From a bacterium SCSIO 12827 (lineage in GTDB: Bacteria; Pseudomonadota; Alphaproteobacteria; Rhodospirillales; Casp-alpha2): DNA of 64,000 nucleotides. This document shows positions 25,010 through 34,448 of the stretch, piece by piece (positions within the stretch are counted from its first letter, which is position 1; each line of letters opens with the position of its first letter). Made by a program: the position numbers and the translations under genes. The DNA lies in NCBI GenBank assembly GCA_024397995.1, contig CP073746.1:186001-250000 (forward strand), given 5' to 3'. The notes below the pieces were generated by a model. The model was not told where the DNA came from. It saw nothing but the letters and a program-made list of their open reading frames with translations, and did not search any database.

Positions 25010-26413
25010 ATGTCCGATCTCAACCCGCTCCTGCCCAAGGCCCACCAAAGCCTGTCCGCGCGTCTTCTCGTGCTGACGGTGGTGTTCGTCATGCTGGCCG
25101 AGTTGTTCATCTACACGCCGTCGGTCGCGCGCTTCCGCAAGAATTATCTTGAGGAACGCATCGTGCGCGCGCACCTGGCGACGCTCGCCATCGAGAACAT
25201 GCCCGAGCAGGCCGCCGACGATGATTTGGGCCGCACGCTTTTGAAGACCACGGACACCTATGCCATCGCACTGCGCCAGCACGACCAGCGCATCCTGATC
25301 GCCGGCGGCGAGATGCCGCCCCGTGTCGATGCGGTCTACGACCTGCGGATGAGCGGATTTCCCGGTTGGATCGAAGACGCCTTCGTGACCTTGGCGCAGA
25401 CGGAAAACCGCATCCTCCGCATCATCGGCGAAACGCCCAAGCGGCCCGGCGTGCAGGTTGAAATCTATATCGATGAAGCCCCCATGCGGGACGAGATGCT
25501 GGCCTTCTCACATCGCATTTTCCAATTGTCGCTGGCGATCTCCCTGTTCACGGCTGGGCTGCTCTACATCAGTCTGATGCTGATGTTCGTGCGCCCCATG
25601 CGCCGCATCACGGCGGGCATGGAAAGGTTTCGCCGGGCCCCCGAGGACGAAACCCGCATCTTCAAACCGTCCGACCGGCCCGACGAAATCGGCATCGCTC
25701 AGCGCGAACTGGCGGTCATGCAGCACGAATTGCGCCTGGCCCTGCGGCAAAAGGATCGTCTGGCCATGCTGGGCGCGGCGGTGACCAAGGTGAACCATGA
25801 CCTGCGCAATTCACTGGCCACGGCGATGCTGATCGGCGACCGCTTGGCGGCCAGTGACGATCCGGATGTGCAGCGCCTGGTGCCGCGCATGTTCCGCGCC
25901 ATGGACCGGGCCGTGAACCTGTGCGGCCAGACTTTGGATTACGCGTCGGCGACCATGCCGACCCTGAATGCAAAGCGGAACCGTCTGGCCGAAATCGTGC
26001 ACATGGCGGGTGAGACCCTGACCCAGGAACATCCGGACGGCGGTGGGCAGCCGTTCCAGTGGCGCAACGAGGTGCCGGATAACCTCTGCCTGATGGCCGA
26101 CGCGGCGCAGATGCTGCGAGTGTTCGAGAACCTGGGACGCAACGCCCGTGAGGCCGGGGCGTCGAGCGTACGCATCACCGCTGCCGAGGACGCGGACTCC
26201 CTGATCGTCGAGATCACCGACGACGGCCCCGGCATGCCCGCGCAGGCGACCGAACATCTGTTCCAGCCCTTCGCCGGCTCGGCGCGGGAAGGCGGCACGG
26301 GCCTGGGCCTGGTCATCGCGCGGGAAGTCATTCATGCCCATGGTGGCGAGATCGCTCTGGCTGCCACGGGGGCCGAGGGCACGACATTCCGTCTGCGCCT
26401 GAAACCGGCGTGA
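25010..26413 (+). CDS. Membrane sensor histidine kinase
   Basis: A 467-residue kinase with no adjacent response regulator. TM1 is about 18-38 and TM2 about 172-195, enclosing a periplasmic sensor region. A HAMP-like segment is followed by the H-box V-N-H-D-L-R-N-S-L-A, N-box E-N-L-G-R-N-A-R-E-A-G, G1 D-D-G-P-G-M-P and G2 G-G-T-G-L-G-L-V-I-A. The ATG at 25010 gives M-S-D-L-N-P at the head of a complete kinase. It begins 20 bases after the oxidoreductase gene, so it may be the third gene of that unit. The signal and partner are unknown. Confidence 0.92.
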   Translation: MSDLNPLLPKAHQSLSARLLVLTVVFVMLAELFIYTPSVARFRKNYLEERIVRAHLATLAIENMPEQAADDDLGRTLLKTTDTYAIALRQHDQRILIAGGEMPPRVDAVYDLRMSGFPGWIEDAFVTLAQTENRILRIIGETPKRPGVQVEIYIDEAPMRDEMLAFSHRIFQLSLAISLFTAGLLYISLMLMFVRPMRRITAGMERFRRAPEDETRIFKPSDRPDEIGIAQRELAVMQHELRLALRQKDRLAMLGAAVTKVNHDLRNSLATAMLIGDRLAASDDPDVQRLVPRMFRAMDRAVNLCGQTLDYASATMPTLNAKRNRLAEIVHMAGETLTQEHPDGGGQPFQWRNEVPDNLCLMADAAQMLRVFENLGRNAREAGASSVRITAAEDADSLIVEITDDGPGMPAQATEHLFQPFAGSAREGGTGLGLVIAREVIHAHGGEIALAATGAEGTTFRLRLKPA

Positions 26414-26501
26414 TCGCCGTTGCGCCGGGCGCGGCGCCTGTCTAAAGTCCCGACCGGGGCTGGCATCGCAATCTGGTTATTCGTTTAAAGGATTTGCCGA
26501 C

Positions 26502-27290
26502 ATGTCCGCGCCCAACAAGCAGCCCACCTGGAATCCCGGTCAGTACCTGAAATTCGCGGGCCACCGCATGCGCCCGGCCCTCGACCTCATCAACCGCATC
26601 GCCCTTGATGATCCCTCGGTGGTCTATGACCTGGGCTGCGGGCCCGGCAATGTGACGCCGTTTCTCAAAGGCCGCTGGCCGAACGCGCGCCATGTCGGCG
26701 TCGATTCATCGCAAGAAATGCTGGCCAAGGCGCGGGCCGAACATCCGGACGGCGACTGGCTGCACGCCGATGCTGCGACCTGGGCGCCGGACGCCCCGGC
26801 GGACCTGATCTATTCCAACGCCGCCCTGCAATGGATCGACAACCACGCGGCCCTGTTCCCGCGCCTGATGAATCAACTGTCGCCGGGCGGGGTGCTGGCC
26901 GTGCAAATGCCCCATAACCATGCGGCACCCTCGCACATGGGCATGCGCCAGGTTGTCGAGGATGGCCCCTGGCGGGCCAAGCTGGAGCCGGTGCTGCGCG
27001 AATTTCCGGTCCACGACCCGGATGCCTATTACGATTACATCGCGCCCCATGCGGGCAGCCTGGACATCTGGGAAACGGTTTATACCCAGGTCATGGAAGG
27101 CGACAATCCCGTCGCCGAATGGACCAAGGGCTCGGCCCTCAAGCCGCTGTTGGACGCGCTGACCGACCCGGATGAAAACGCCGAATTCTTCGCGACCTAT
27201 TCGAAAGCGATGCAGGCGGCCTATCCCAAGCGCGCCGACGGCAAGACCCTGTTCCATTTCCGCCGGCTGTTCATCATCGCGGTGAAATAA
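26502..27290 (+). CDS. tam: Trans-aconitate 2-methyltransferase-like protein
   Basis: SAM-dependent methyltransferase of 262 residues. Motif I is V-Y-D-L-G-C-G-P-G-N-V-T (about 42-53), motif II includes D-S-S-Q-E-M-L, and N-A-A-L-Q-W-I-D-N-H fits the Tam subgroup, which methylates trans-aconitate and relieves inhibition of the citric acid cycle. The start W-N-P-G-Q-Y-L-K-F is also typical. The substrate is by family. Its stop is 3 bases from the ggt stop on the other strand. Confidence 0.88.
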   Translation: MSAPNKQPTWNPGQYLKFAGHRMRPALDLINRIALDDPSVVYDLGCGPGNVTPFLKGRWPNARHVGVDSSQEMLAKARAEHPDGDWLHADAATWAPDAPADLIYSNAALQWIDNHAALFPRLMNQLSPGGVLAVQMPHNHAAPSHMGMRQVVEDGPWRAKLEPVLREFPVHDPDAYYDYIAPHAGSLDIWETVYTQVMEGDNPVAEWTKGSALKPLLDALTDPDENAEFFATYSKAMQAAYPKRADGKTLFHFRRLFIIAVK

Positions 27291-27293
27291 CGC

Positions 27294-29279
27294 TCAGGGC
27301 TGGGTCTTACGGCATGTCCGGGGCGATACACCGGGTGCGGTCACGCGCACCTCGCCTTGGTGTTCCCAGGCTTCGGCCCCACCGTCCGAATACCGCGCCC
27401 CCGATCCCGATATTACGCGAGCCAGGATGCGGGCCGGTTGATCCGTCTCCGTGATCTTCACGAAGTCACCGGCCCAGGCCAGGGCCAGTCGTGACCCGTC
27501 GGTGCAGGCATAAGCCTGCGGTGCCGGGAAGGACACTCGGCTCTCGTCCCCCGCGTCGCCCAGAACGATGCCCTCGCGCCGCCGGTCGGCGCCGCCGGTC
27601 AGGCCGCCCTGTGTGCGCAAAATCCCCTGCAGGCCGCTGATCATGCGCCCGACCTCGACTTGATGGCCCATGCCCTTCAATTCGGCGATGGCCGGGATCA
27701 GTTCCTCCTCGACCTCCGTGGCCCCCCCCCGGTTCATGACATGGGGCAGGTCCACCGCCGCCTGCATGTCCAGGTTCCAGGCCAGCACGCCCAACACGGC
27801 GCGTGCCGTATAGCCGATGATGCGCGACCCGCCGGGCGAGCCCACGGCCATTTTGAACCGGCCGTCCCTGTCCAGCACGATGGTCGGCGACATGCTGGAG
27901 CGTGGCCGTTTGCCGGGGGCGACCCGGTTGGGTGCCGGTTTGCCCCGCCATTCGGGACGAAAGGAAAAATCCGTCAGCTGGTTGTTGAGAAGAAACCCCC
28001 GGACCATCAGGCGCGACCCGAAGGCGCTTTCCACGGTGGTGGTGAAGGAAATCGCATTTCCGAACCGGTCGACGATGCTCATATGCGCCGTCGACAGGCC
28101 CTTGAGCGGATCGCCCGGCCCGCGGTAAGCCGCCTCGGCCCCCGGCGGATGGCCCGGGTCGATCAGACCGTCCATGGCCTTATGGGGATCGATCAGCGTC
28201 GCCCGCTCGGCGAGATAACCCGGATCGACCATGCCCTTGATCGGCACCGGCACGGCATCGCTGTCGCCGACATAGCCGGCGCGGTCGGCGAAGGCCAGGC
28301 GTTCGGCCTCGGCGATCAGATGCAACGCCCGGGGACTGTTGGGACCTGTTCCGGCGAGGGAAAAATGATCGAGCATGCCCAAGGTCTGCGCCACGGCGAG
28401 CCCGCCTGACGACGGCGGCCCCATGCCGCAGACGTTGTAACCGCGATAGGGGGCGCAGACGGCGGGGCGTTTCTTGGCTTGGTAGGACGATATGTCGGCC
28501 AGGGTCATCACGGCGGGATGAATGGGCGCGTTGGTCACGGCGTCGGCGATGGCGCGGGCGAGATCCCCGGAATAGAAGGCATCGGCCCCCTTTTCCGCGA
28601 TCCGTTCCAGGGTATCGGCCAGGTCCGGATTCTTCAGGATCGTGCCGGCGGGCTTGGGCGCGTCGCCGTCAAAGAAATAGGCCTTGGTTGCGGGAACCTT
28701 GCGCAGGTGCCGATCGCCCGTGATCTGTCGCGCCAGCCGGTCGGAAATCGGGAAGCCTTCCCGCGCCAAGCGGATCGCCGGCTGGAACAGCCGCGCCCAG
28801 GGCAGGCGGCCATGATCCCGGTGCGCCATTTCCAGCATGCGGATGGCGCCCGGCACGCCCACGGCGCGGCCGCCCAGGATGGCGTCACGGTAGGGAATGG
28901 GGCCGCCCCGGGCGTCGAGGAACATGTCTTCCCGGGCGGACGCCGGGGCGGTTTCCCGCCCATCGTAGGTTTCTATGGCATTCGTCTTGCCGTCGAAGCG
29001 GACCAGAAAACCGCCGCCGCCGATGCCCGACGACTGCGGTTCGACCAGGGTCATCACCATTTGCGCCGCGATGGCCGCGTCCACGGCGCCGCCGCCTTCG
29101 TTGAGCATGTCGAGCGCCGCGCGGGCGGCCAGCGGATGGCTGACCGAAACGGCATGACTGCGGTAGGTCTGGCCGATCCAAGGCCGGGTGGGGTCGGGGG
29201 CCGTCGGCGGTGGAGCGGCGGCGCAGCCGGCCAGCAAGAAAATCAGGGAAAATGCGGAAAAGCGGGAAAATTGGTGCAT
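27294..29279 (-). CDS. ggt: Gamma-glutamyltransferase (lipoprotein)
   Basis: Ntn-hydrolase that cleaves gamma-glutamyl bonds of glutathione, 661 residues. The N-terminal signal with L-L-A-G-C-A-A (lipobox, Cys about 19) predicts a lipoprotein, unlike the soluble periplasmic E. coli enzyme. The large-subunit block A-V-S-V-S-H-P-L-A-A-R and the G-I-G-G-G-G-F-L-V-R loop are intact. The self-cleavage Thr is expected in L-S-T-A-H-M-S-I-V-D (about residue 398). The C-terminal subunit has G-S-P-G-G-S-R-I-I. Divergent from panB. Confidence 0.92.
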   Translation of the reverse strand: MHQFSRFSAFSLIFLLAGCAAAPPPTAPDPTRPWIGQTYRSHAVSVSHPLAARAALDMLNEGGGAVDAAIAAQMVMTLVEPQSSGIGGGGFLVRFDGKTNAIETYDGRETAPASAREDMFLDARGGPIPYRDAILGGRAVGVPGAIRMLEMAHRDHGRLPWARLFQPAIRLAREGFPISDRLARQITGDRHLRKVPATKAYFFDGDAPKPAGTILKNPDLADTLERIAEKGADAFYSGDLARAIADAVTNAPIHPAVMTLADISSYQAKKRPAVCAPYRGYNVCGMGPPSSGGLAVAQTLGMLDHFSLAGTGPNSPRALHLIAEAERLAFADRAGYVGDSDAVPVPIKGMVDPGYLAERATLIDPHKAMDGLIDPGHPPGAEAAYRGPGDPLKGLSTAHMSIVDRFGNAISFTTTVESAFGSRLMVRGFLLNNQLTDFSFRPEWRGKPAPNRVAPGKRPRSSMSPTIVLDRDGRFKMAVGSPGGSRIIGYTARAVLGVLAWNLDMQAAVDLPHVMNRGGATEVEEELIPAIAELKGMGHQVEVGRMISGLQGILRTQGGLTGGADRRREGIVLGDAGDESRVSFPAPQAYACTDGSRLALAWAGDFVKITETDQPARILARVISGSGARYSDGGAEAWEHQGEVRVTAPGVSPRTCRKTQP

Positions 29280-29327
29280 GACGTTCTACATGTAACCCAC
29301 GGGCGCCGGGCGGTCCATCGCCGCTAT

Positions 29328-29355
29328 TTGACCGGCTGCGCCGGTCTGTTAAAGT
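29328..29355 (+). promoter_or_regulatory. Predicted panBC promoter
   Basis: TTGACC (29328-29333), a 16-base spacer, TAAAGT (29350-29355). Transcription would begin near 29362 and panB starts at 29393. The -10 box matches at four of six positions. Confidence 0.45.
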
Positions 29356-29392
29356 CCCGCGCTCCTTCCCAAACAACCTTGCCGAGGCAGGC

Positions 29393-30208
29393 ATGGCACG
29401 CATCACCGTCGAAGATATCAAGTCCCGTAAAGTGGCCAAAGGCGCGGCGCCCATCGTGTCGCTGACGGCCTATACCCAACCCATGGCCAAGTTCCTGGAT
29501 CCGCATTGCGATTTCCTGCTGGTCGGGGATTCCCTCGCCATGGTCGTCTACGGCCTGGAAACCACGCGCGGGGTAACCATCGAGATCATGTGCGCCCACG
29601 GCCGCGCCGTGACACGGGGGGCGAAACAGGCCCTGGTCGTGGTCGATCTGCCCCAGGGCACGTATGAGGATTCCACGGCCCAGGCCGTCGCTTCGGCCAA
29701 GCGCGTGATCGACGAGACCGAAGCCCAGGCGGTAAAGCTGGAAGGCGGCGTCGAAATGGCCGACACGGTGGCCGCCATCGTCGCGTCGGGCGTGCCGGTG
29801 CTGGGCCATGTCGGTCTGTTGCCGCAAAAGGCGGAACATCGGGGCGCCTTCAAAATTCAGGGCCGCGACGACGAGGGGGCCAAGAAGGTCATCGCCGATG
29901 CCATGGCGATCGACGCCGCCGGTGCTTTCGCCATGGTCGTTGAGGGCACGGTCGAGCCCGTGGCGCGGGAACTGACGGAAAAAGTGTCGATCCCGACCAT
30001 CGGCATCGGTGCTTCGCCCGCCTGTGACGGGCAGATCCTGGTGACGGAGGATATGTTGGGCCTGTTCGCCGATTTCACGCCGAAGTTCGTGCGCAAATAC
30101 GCCAAACTGGGCGACGCCATCGAACTGGCGGTCAAGGAATACGCAAAGGACGTGCGCACGGGCGCCTTCCCGGGGCTGGAACATTGCTTCGGGGTTGAAA
30201 AGAAGTAG
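29393..30208 (+). CDS. panB: 3-methyl-2-oxobutanoate hydroxymethyltransferase
   Basis: First committed step of pantothenate biosynthesis, a magnesium-dependent (beta/alpha)8 enzyme of 271 residues. Conserved blocks are S-L-T-A-Y-T (about 23-28), [12 protein letters not shown] (about 43-54), K-L-E-G-G-V-E, and G-H-V-G-L-L-P-Q near residue 138, ending in [14 protein letters not shown]. Directly precedes panC. Confidence 0.97.
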   Translation: MARITVEDIKSRKVAKGAAPIVSLTAYTQPMAKFLDPHCDFLLVGDSLAMVVYGLETTRGVTIEIMCAHGRAVTRGAKQALVVVDLPQGTYEDSTAQAVASAKRVIDETEAQAVKLEGGVEMADTVAAIVASGVPVLGHVGLLPQKAEHRGAFKIQGRDDEGAKKVIADAMAIDAAGAFAMVVEGTVEPVARELTEKVSIPTIGIGASPACDGQILVTEDMLGLFADFTPKFVRKYAKLGDAIELAVKEYAKDVRTGAFPGLEHCFGVEKK

Positions 30209-30212
30209 GGCC

Positions 30213-31067
30213 ATGGGCGCGGCATTCCCGCTCGACACCGTTCGCACCATATCCTCCCTGCGTGCCCGGGTTCAGGACTGGCGGGGGGCGGGACAGCGCA
30301 TCGGCCTGGTGCCCACCATGGGCGCGCTGCACGCGGGCCATGTGTCGCTGGTCAAGAATTCGGTCGCCCGCTGCGACAAGACCGTGGTCACCCTGTTCGT
30401 CAATCCGACCCAGTTCGGGCCCAAGGAAGATTTCTCCGTTTATCCCCGCGATGAAGCCCGCGACGCGGCCCTGGTTGCCGCCGAGGGGGCGGATCTTCTG
30501 TTCGCCCCCGGCGTGGACGAAGTCTATCCCGGCGGCCATTCGACCAAGGTTCATGTTGGCGGGCTGGGTGATGTGCTGGAGGGCGAACATCGCCCCGGCT
30601 TCTTCACCGGGGTCGCCACGGTGGTCACCAAGCTTTTGCTGCAAGCCCTGCCCGACGAGGCGTTCTTTGGGGAAAAGGATTACCAGCAGCTTCAGGTCAT
30701 CAAGAAGCTGATCCGCGATCTGGATATTCCGGTCACCGCGACGGGGGTTCAGACCGTGCGCGAGGCCGACGGTCTGGCTCTGTCGTCGCGCAACGCCTAC
30801 CTGACCCCGACCGAACGCGCCATCGCACCGGTGCTGCACGGCACCCTGGCCCAGGTCGCCGAACAGGTCGGCCGTGGTGAGAATCCGCGGGCTCAGGAAG
30901 AATGGGCCCGGGGGCAACTGGAACGGGCCGGTTTCTGGCAGGTCGATTACGTCACCGTGCGCGATGCCGTGACCCTGGACGAAGTGCCGGACGCATCGCG
31001 ACCCGCCCGGGTCCTGGCCGCCGCCTGGTTGGGCAAGGCGCGGTTGATCGATAACGTGGCGGTCTAG
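30213..31067 (+). CDS. panC: Pantoate-beta-alanine ligase (pantothenate synthetase)
   Basis: Final step of pantothenate synthesis. The ATP site is L-V-P-T-M-G-A-L-H-A-G-H (about 32-43, HxGH) and the later block is F-F-G-E-K-D-Y-Q-Q-L (about 149-158), with L-S-S-R-N-A-Y-L near residue 190. It has 284 residues with the ATG at 30213. The frame also opens at 30195 inside panB. The gap to panB is 4 bases. Its stop overlaps the convergent PAS gene in a CTAG. Confidence 0.97.
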   Translation: MGAAFPLDTVRTISSLRARVQDWRGAGQRIGLVPTMGALHAGHVSLVKNSVARCDKTVVTLFVNPTQFGPKEDFSVYPRDEARDAALVAAEGADLLFAPGVDEVYPGGHSTKVHVGGLGDVLEGEHRPGFFTGVATVVTKLLLQALPDEAFFGEKDYQQLQVIKKLIRDLDIPVTATGVQTVREADGLALSSRNAYLTPTERAIAPVLHGTLAQVAEQVGRGENPRAQEEWARGQLERAGFWQVDYVTVRDAVTLDEVPDASRPARVLAAAWLGKARLIDNVAV

Positions 31068-31594
31068 GCCTCATCCACCTCGGCGACAAAGCCGAACTGA
31101 TAGCCGGAGATGATCTGCCGCACGCCGCCCCCTTCGCCCCACAGGGGCAGGTGGACGACTTCGTAGGGGACATGCTCCTGGCCCGGGATGGTGGCGATAT
31201 AACCGCGGACCATTTCCGGTTCGCCCGTTCGGGTGACGCGGACGTAACGCTGATGGACGGCGTCACGCATGCTCGCGGGCTCGTAGCTGCTGACCCGCTT
31301 GTTGGTCCCCTCGAAACCAAGAGCGTCAGTCAGGCCGGTGCCCCAGAACCGGTTGCGGAAATCCGTGCCGCCATCAATCACGTCCTTGACGGCCAGGAAG
31401 GTGGCGATCTTGTAAAGGTCCATCAGGCGGACCTGGGCCCACTCGGGGTGTCCGTTGTTACGCGCCGCCAGACCCTGCCAGTAGTGGATCAGGCGCAGGC
31501 ATACGGGCGATCGGCACTGCGCGATATCGCCTTCCTGTCGGGCGCCGGGCAACCCGGCCTTCCCTGAAAGCTGATCCGTGGAACTCTCTATCAT
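31064..31594 (-). CDS. PAS domain protein (alphaproteobacterial PF07310-type)
   Basis: A 176-residue soluble protein. The block L-I-H-Y-W-Q-G-L-A-A-R-N (about 35-46) and then R-F-W-G-T-G-L-T-D-A-L-G (about 82-93) form the usual pattern of single-domain PAS proteins found in multiple copies in Rhodospirillales. These are presumed sensors, but ligand and partner are unknown. It starts with an ATGA overlap with the stop of the upstream small gene, so the two are probably translated together. The symbol is left empty because no named gene fits. Confidence 0.75.
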   Translation of the reverse strand: MIESSTDQLSGKAGLPGARQEGDIAQCRSPVCLRLIHYWQGLAARNNGHPEWAQVRLMDLYKIATFLAVKDVIDGGTDFRNRFWGTGLTDALGFEGTNKRVSSYEPASMRDAVHQRYVRVTRTGEPEMVRGYIATIPGQEHVPYEVVHLPLWGEGGGVRQIISGYQFGFVAEVDEA

Positions 31595-31818
31595 TCAATA
31601 ACTATAGTGTTTTCCCTATCCAGCCGATAGATGGACCAATGGACAGGTTGTCCCAGGCTGCCTAGCCGGGTGTGCAGGCGTAGGGCCAGGTAATGCGGGC
31701 CCCGGCCGTCGCCGTCGGCGTCCATGTCGCCCATGACCTTGGCGGCCTTGTCCTGCGCCGTGGCGGTGTGCGCCAGTAACGACAGCATTCCCGCGATCAG
31801 GGCGGTCCCCATAAACAA
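31591..31818 (-). CDS. Small putative secreted protein with a D-rich loop
   Basis: A 75-residue ORF. Residues 1-22 look like a signal peptide (hydrophobic, ending T-A-T-A-Q). The middle has a D-M-D-A-D-G-D-G-R run resembling an EF-hand loop, but the hydrophobic residue expected after it is Gly, so calcium binding is doubtful. The tail is unremarkable. The only support is the ATGA overlap with the PAS gene. Not recognised. Confidence 0.5.
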   Translation of the reverse strand: MFMGTALIAGMLSLLAHTATAQDKAAKVMGDMDADGDGRGPHYLALRLHTRLGSLGQPVHWSIYRLDRENTIVIE

Positions 31819-31856
31819 CGTCGCATGGCGGGCCTTCCTTGAAATTCGGGACGGCG

Positions 31857-33116
31857 TTACTGCCCGTACCGGGCGACGGTCAGGCCGTCCATGGAAATTT
31901 CCGGCGGCCGGTTCAGCACCAGATCGGCGGCCAAACGTCCCGACCCGCAGGACATGGTCCAGCCCAGGGTGCCATGGCCCGAATTGATGAACAGGTTGTC
32001 ATAGACCGTCGGCCCGATGATTGGCGTGCCATCCGGCGTCATGGGGCGCAGACCTGTCCAGCCCTCGGCCTTTGAGACATTGCCGCCCCGGGGGAACAGG
32101 TCCGTGACGACGTGGCGCACGGTATCCGTGGCGTGTGACCCCAGGTCTTTGTTGTAGCCGATGATCTCTGCCTGGCCAGCGACCCGGATGCGGTCGCCCA
32201 GGCGGGTGATCGCGACCTTATGGGTTTCGTCCATGATGGTCGATCGGGGGGCGGCGTCCGCATCGGTGACGGGCAGGGTGATGGAATAACCCTTGATCGG
32301 ATAGATCGGCACCTTGATGCCGACGGATTTCAGGACAATCGGCGCGTAGGGGCCGAGGGCGCAGACGTAGCGGTCGGCGACCTCGCGACCAGTCGTGGTG
32401 TCGACGCCGGCGATCCGCATGCGGTCCGGGGCAAGGCCTTCGATGGTTACCCCATAGCGGAAGGTCACGCCCAGTTTTTCGGCTTCTTTCGCAAGCGCCA
32501 GGGTGAACATGCGGCAATCACCGGTGCGGTCGGCGGTCATGCGCAGGCCGCCGACGAACTTGTCCGCGACATGGGCCAGGCCCGGTTCGGCGGCGATACA
32601 GCCGTCGCGATCAAGAATTTCGAAGGGCGAGCCGAATTCAGCCAGAACCTCCTGATCGGCGGCGGAGGCCTTGACCTGCTTGTCCGTGCGGAACAGCTGC
32701 AGGGTGCCCATCTCGCGTTGATCGAATTGCAGGTCCGGCAGGTCGGCCATCAGATCGGTCAGCGCGTCGCGGCTATAGTTGGAGACGCGAACCATGCGGC
32801 TTTTGTTGATCCGGTAGTCGCTTGCGTTGCAGTTTTGCAGCAGACGCAGGCACCAGGTCCACATGGTCGGACTGATCAGCGGATGCAGGATCAGGGGCCG
32901 GTATTTCATCAGGATCCACTTGATGGCCTTCAGCGGTACCCCCGGCGCCGCCCAGGGCGAGGTCATGCCGTAGGACAGTTCGCCCGCATTGGCGAAACTG
33001 GTTTCCATCCCGGGGCCGGGCTGGCGGTCGAGCACCAAAACCTCCGCCCCCTGCTTGGCCAGATAGTAGGCTGTGGTGACGCCGATGACACCGGCACCTA
33101 GGACGATGACCTTCAT
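31857..33116 (-). CDS. dadA: D-amino acid dehydrogenase
   Basis: FAD enzyme that oxidatively deaminates D-amino acids, such as D-alanine, at the membrane. It has 419 residues, the N-terminal FAD motif V-L-G-A-G-V-I-G-V-T-T-A-Y-Y-L-A (4-19), the DAAO-family stretch S-F-A-N-A-G-E-L-S-Y-G (about 40-50) and the C-terminal G-H-G-T-L-G-W-T-M-S-C-G-S-G-R, all as in DadA. No alanine racemase (dadX) is adjacent. Upstream of it is the lactonase/MFS set on the same strand with a 114-base gap. Confidence 0.93.
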   Translation of the reverse strand: MKVIVLGAGVIGVTTAYYLAKQGAEVLVLDRQPGPGMETSFANAGELSYGMTSPWAAPGVPLKAIKWILMKYRPLILHPLISPTMWTWCLRLLQNCNASDYRINKSRMVRVSNYSRDALTDLMADLPDLQFDQREMGTLQLFRTDKQVKASAADQEVLAEFGSPFEILDRDGCIAAEPGLAHVADKFVGGLRMTADRTGDCRMFTLALAKEAEKLGVTFRYGVTIEGLAPDRMRIAGVDTTTGREVADRYVCALGPYAPIVLKSVGIKVPIYPIKGYSITLPVTDADAAPRSTIMDETHKVAITRLGDRIRVAGQAEIIGYNKDLGSHATDTVRHVVTDLFPRGGNVSKAEGWTGLRPMTPDGTPIIGPTVYDNLFINSGHGTLGWTMSCGSGRLAADLVLNRPPEISMDGLTVARYGQ

Positions 33117-33230
33117 GGTGATGACCCCTGCCTCTACCGTTCAAACACGATGATTAGCCGCCGCCGTTCGGACATCATACGGCCAACGCTATTGTTTTTC
33201 CGGCACCAGGTCCACCGGCGAGTCAGGGGA

Positions 33231-34448
33231 TCAGGTGTAATGGGCGGCGATGGCGCGGCGCATGACCAGGCACAAGGGCAGCGGCAGCAGGATGGTCGCG
33301 GCCATGGCCAGCATGGCCGTGGTCAGGCCGTAGGTATCGCCGACGACGCCGAAGGCCATGGGGCCCAGGATCATCGAGGCCGTGGCGATGGAATAGATCA
33401 CCGCGAACCCGCGCGCCTGGCGTTGCGGTTCGATCAGGTCGCCGACGGCGCCGTAGGTGACGGACGAACTGCCCTGCAGCACCATGCCCAATACCGGCAA
33501 CAGGAAATAGGCCGGCAGCGTCGGCAGCAGTAGAACGGCGACGATGCCCAGGGCGGTGAAGATCTCGACCAGCACCAGGGAGCGGACGGCGCCCAGTTTT
33601 TCCGCCAGGAAGCCGCAGCCGAACTTGCCGAAGGCACCGCCGGCAAGGGTCAGCACCACGGCGAAGGCGCCGAGTGCTGTCGGCAACTCCTTTTCGATCA
33701 TCAGGAAGGCGACGAAGGTCAGGAACCCGCCCTGCACCACCGTATCCAGCAGCACGATGGCGCAAAGTGCGGCGAAAGCCCCCCTGTCGCGGATGCCCCA
33801 GCCGCCCAGCAGACCCGGGCTGTCGGTCCCTTCGGCGGGTTTCGGGGCCATGCCCGCGTCGGCGCGGCCAAGCACGGCGAAGACGATCAGCCCCGCCGCC
33901 ATGGTGGCGGCGCCGAAGGCCAGTGTCATGTTCTGCCAGGTGATGCCCGCGCCGATCGACAGGGTAAACAGACCGGCGAAGGTCAGTTTGCCCACGTCGC
34001 CGAAGGAATTGTAGGTGCCCAGCGCCGCGCGCCGGCCCTGGTTGCCGAACACGGTGCTGACCAGGGTGGAGCATAACGTGTGCTGGAACCCGCCGCCGAT
34101 CCCGGCGAACAGAAGGACGACGACCACAGCCGTGAAACCGTCGGCCCAGGCCAGGGCGATATAGCCCGCCCCCGCGGCCAGCAGGCCGAAAGCGATGGGA
34201 ATGCGTTCGCCGATGCGTTCCGACAGCATACCCGACGGCAGCTCGAAGGCCGTCATGGCGGCGCGGTTGGCGGCGCGGATGATGCCGACCTGGGCATAAG
34301 TCAGGCCGAACGACTGCGCCAGCACGGGCAGCAGGACATAGAGCAGGTCGGTCAGGCCGTCCTGCAGGCTGTGCGCCGCGCAGCAGGAGGCCAGGGTCGC
34401 GCGGCGGCGGGTCTTTTCCTTAATTTCCATGGGGGGGAAGGTCCACAC
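33231..34448 (-). CDS. MFS transporter
   Basis: A 405-residue integral membrane protein with about twelve predicted helices. Typical MFS loops include P-S-G-M-L-S-E-R-I-G-E-R (about 77-88) and, in the second half, G-K-F-G-C-G-F-L-A-E-K-L-G. The frame's GTG at 34448 has AAGGA upstream; the ATG at 34430 is an alternative. Either start overlaps the lactonase-like gene that ends at 34420, so the genes form one unit. The direction (uptake or efflux) and the substrate are unknown. A lactone or its hydrolysis product is possible. Confidence 0.85.
   Translation of the reverse strand: MWTFPPMEIKEKTRRRATLASCCAAHSLQDGLTDLLYVLLPVLAQSFGLTYAQVGIIRAANRAAMTAFELPSGMLSERIGERIPIAFGLLAAGAGYIALAWADGFTAVVVVLLFAGIGGGFQHTLCSTLVSTVFGNQGRRAALGTYNSFGDVGKLTFAGLFTLSIGAGITWQNMTLAFGAATMAAGLIVFAVLGRADAGMAPKPAEGTDSPGLLGGWGIRDRGAFAALCAIVLLDTVVQGGFLTFVAFLMIEKELPTALGAFAVVLTLAGGAFGKFGCGFLAEKLGAVRSLVLVEIFTALGIVAVLLLPTLPAYFLLPVLGMVLQGSSSVTYGAVGDLIEPQRQARGFAVIYSIATASMILGPMAFGVVGDTYGLTTAMLAMAATILLPLPLCLVMRRAIAAHYT

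Noticed and set aside
31591-31818. EF-hand calcium-binding protein, possibly frameshifted
   Set aside because: The residue following the D-rich loop is Gly instead of a hydrophobic residue in the read frame, and neither other frame restores an EF-hand.
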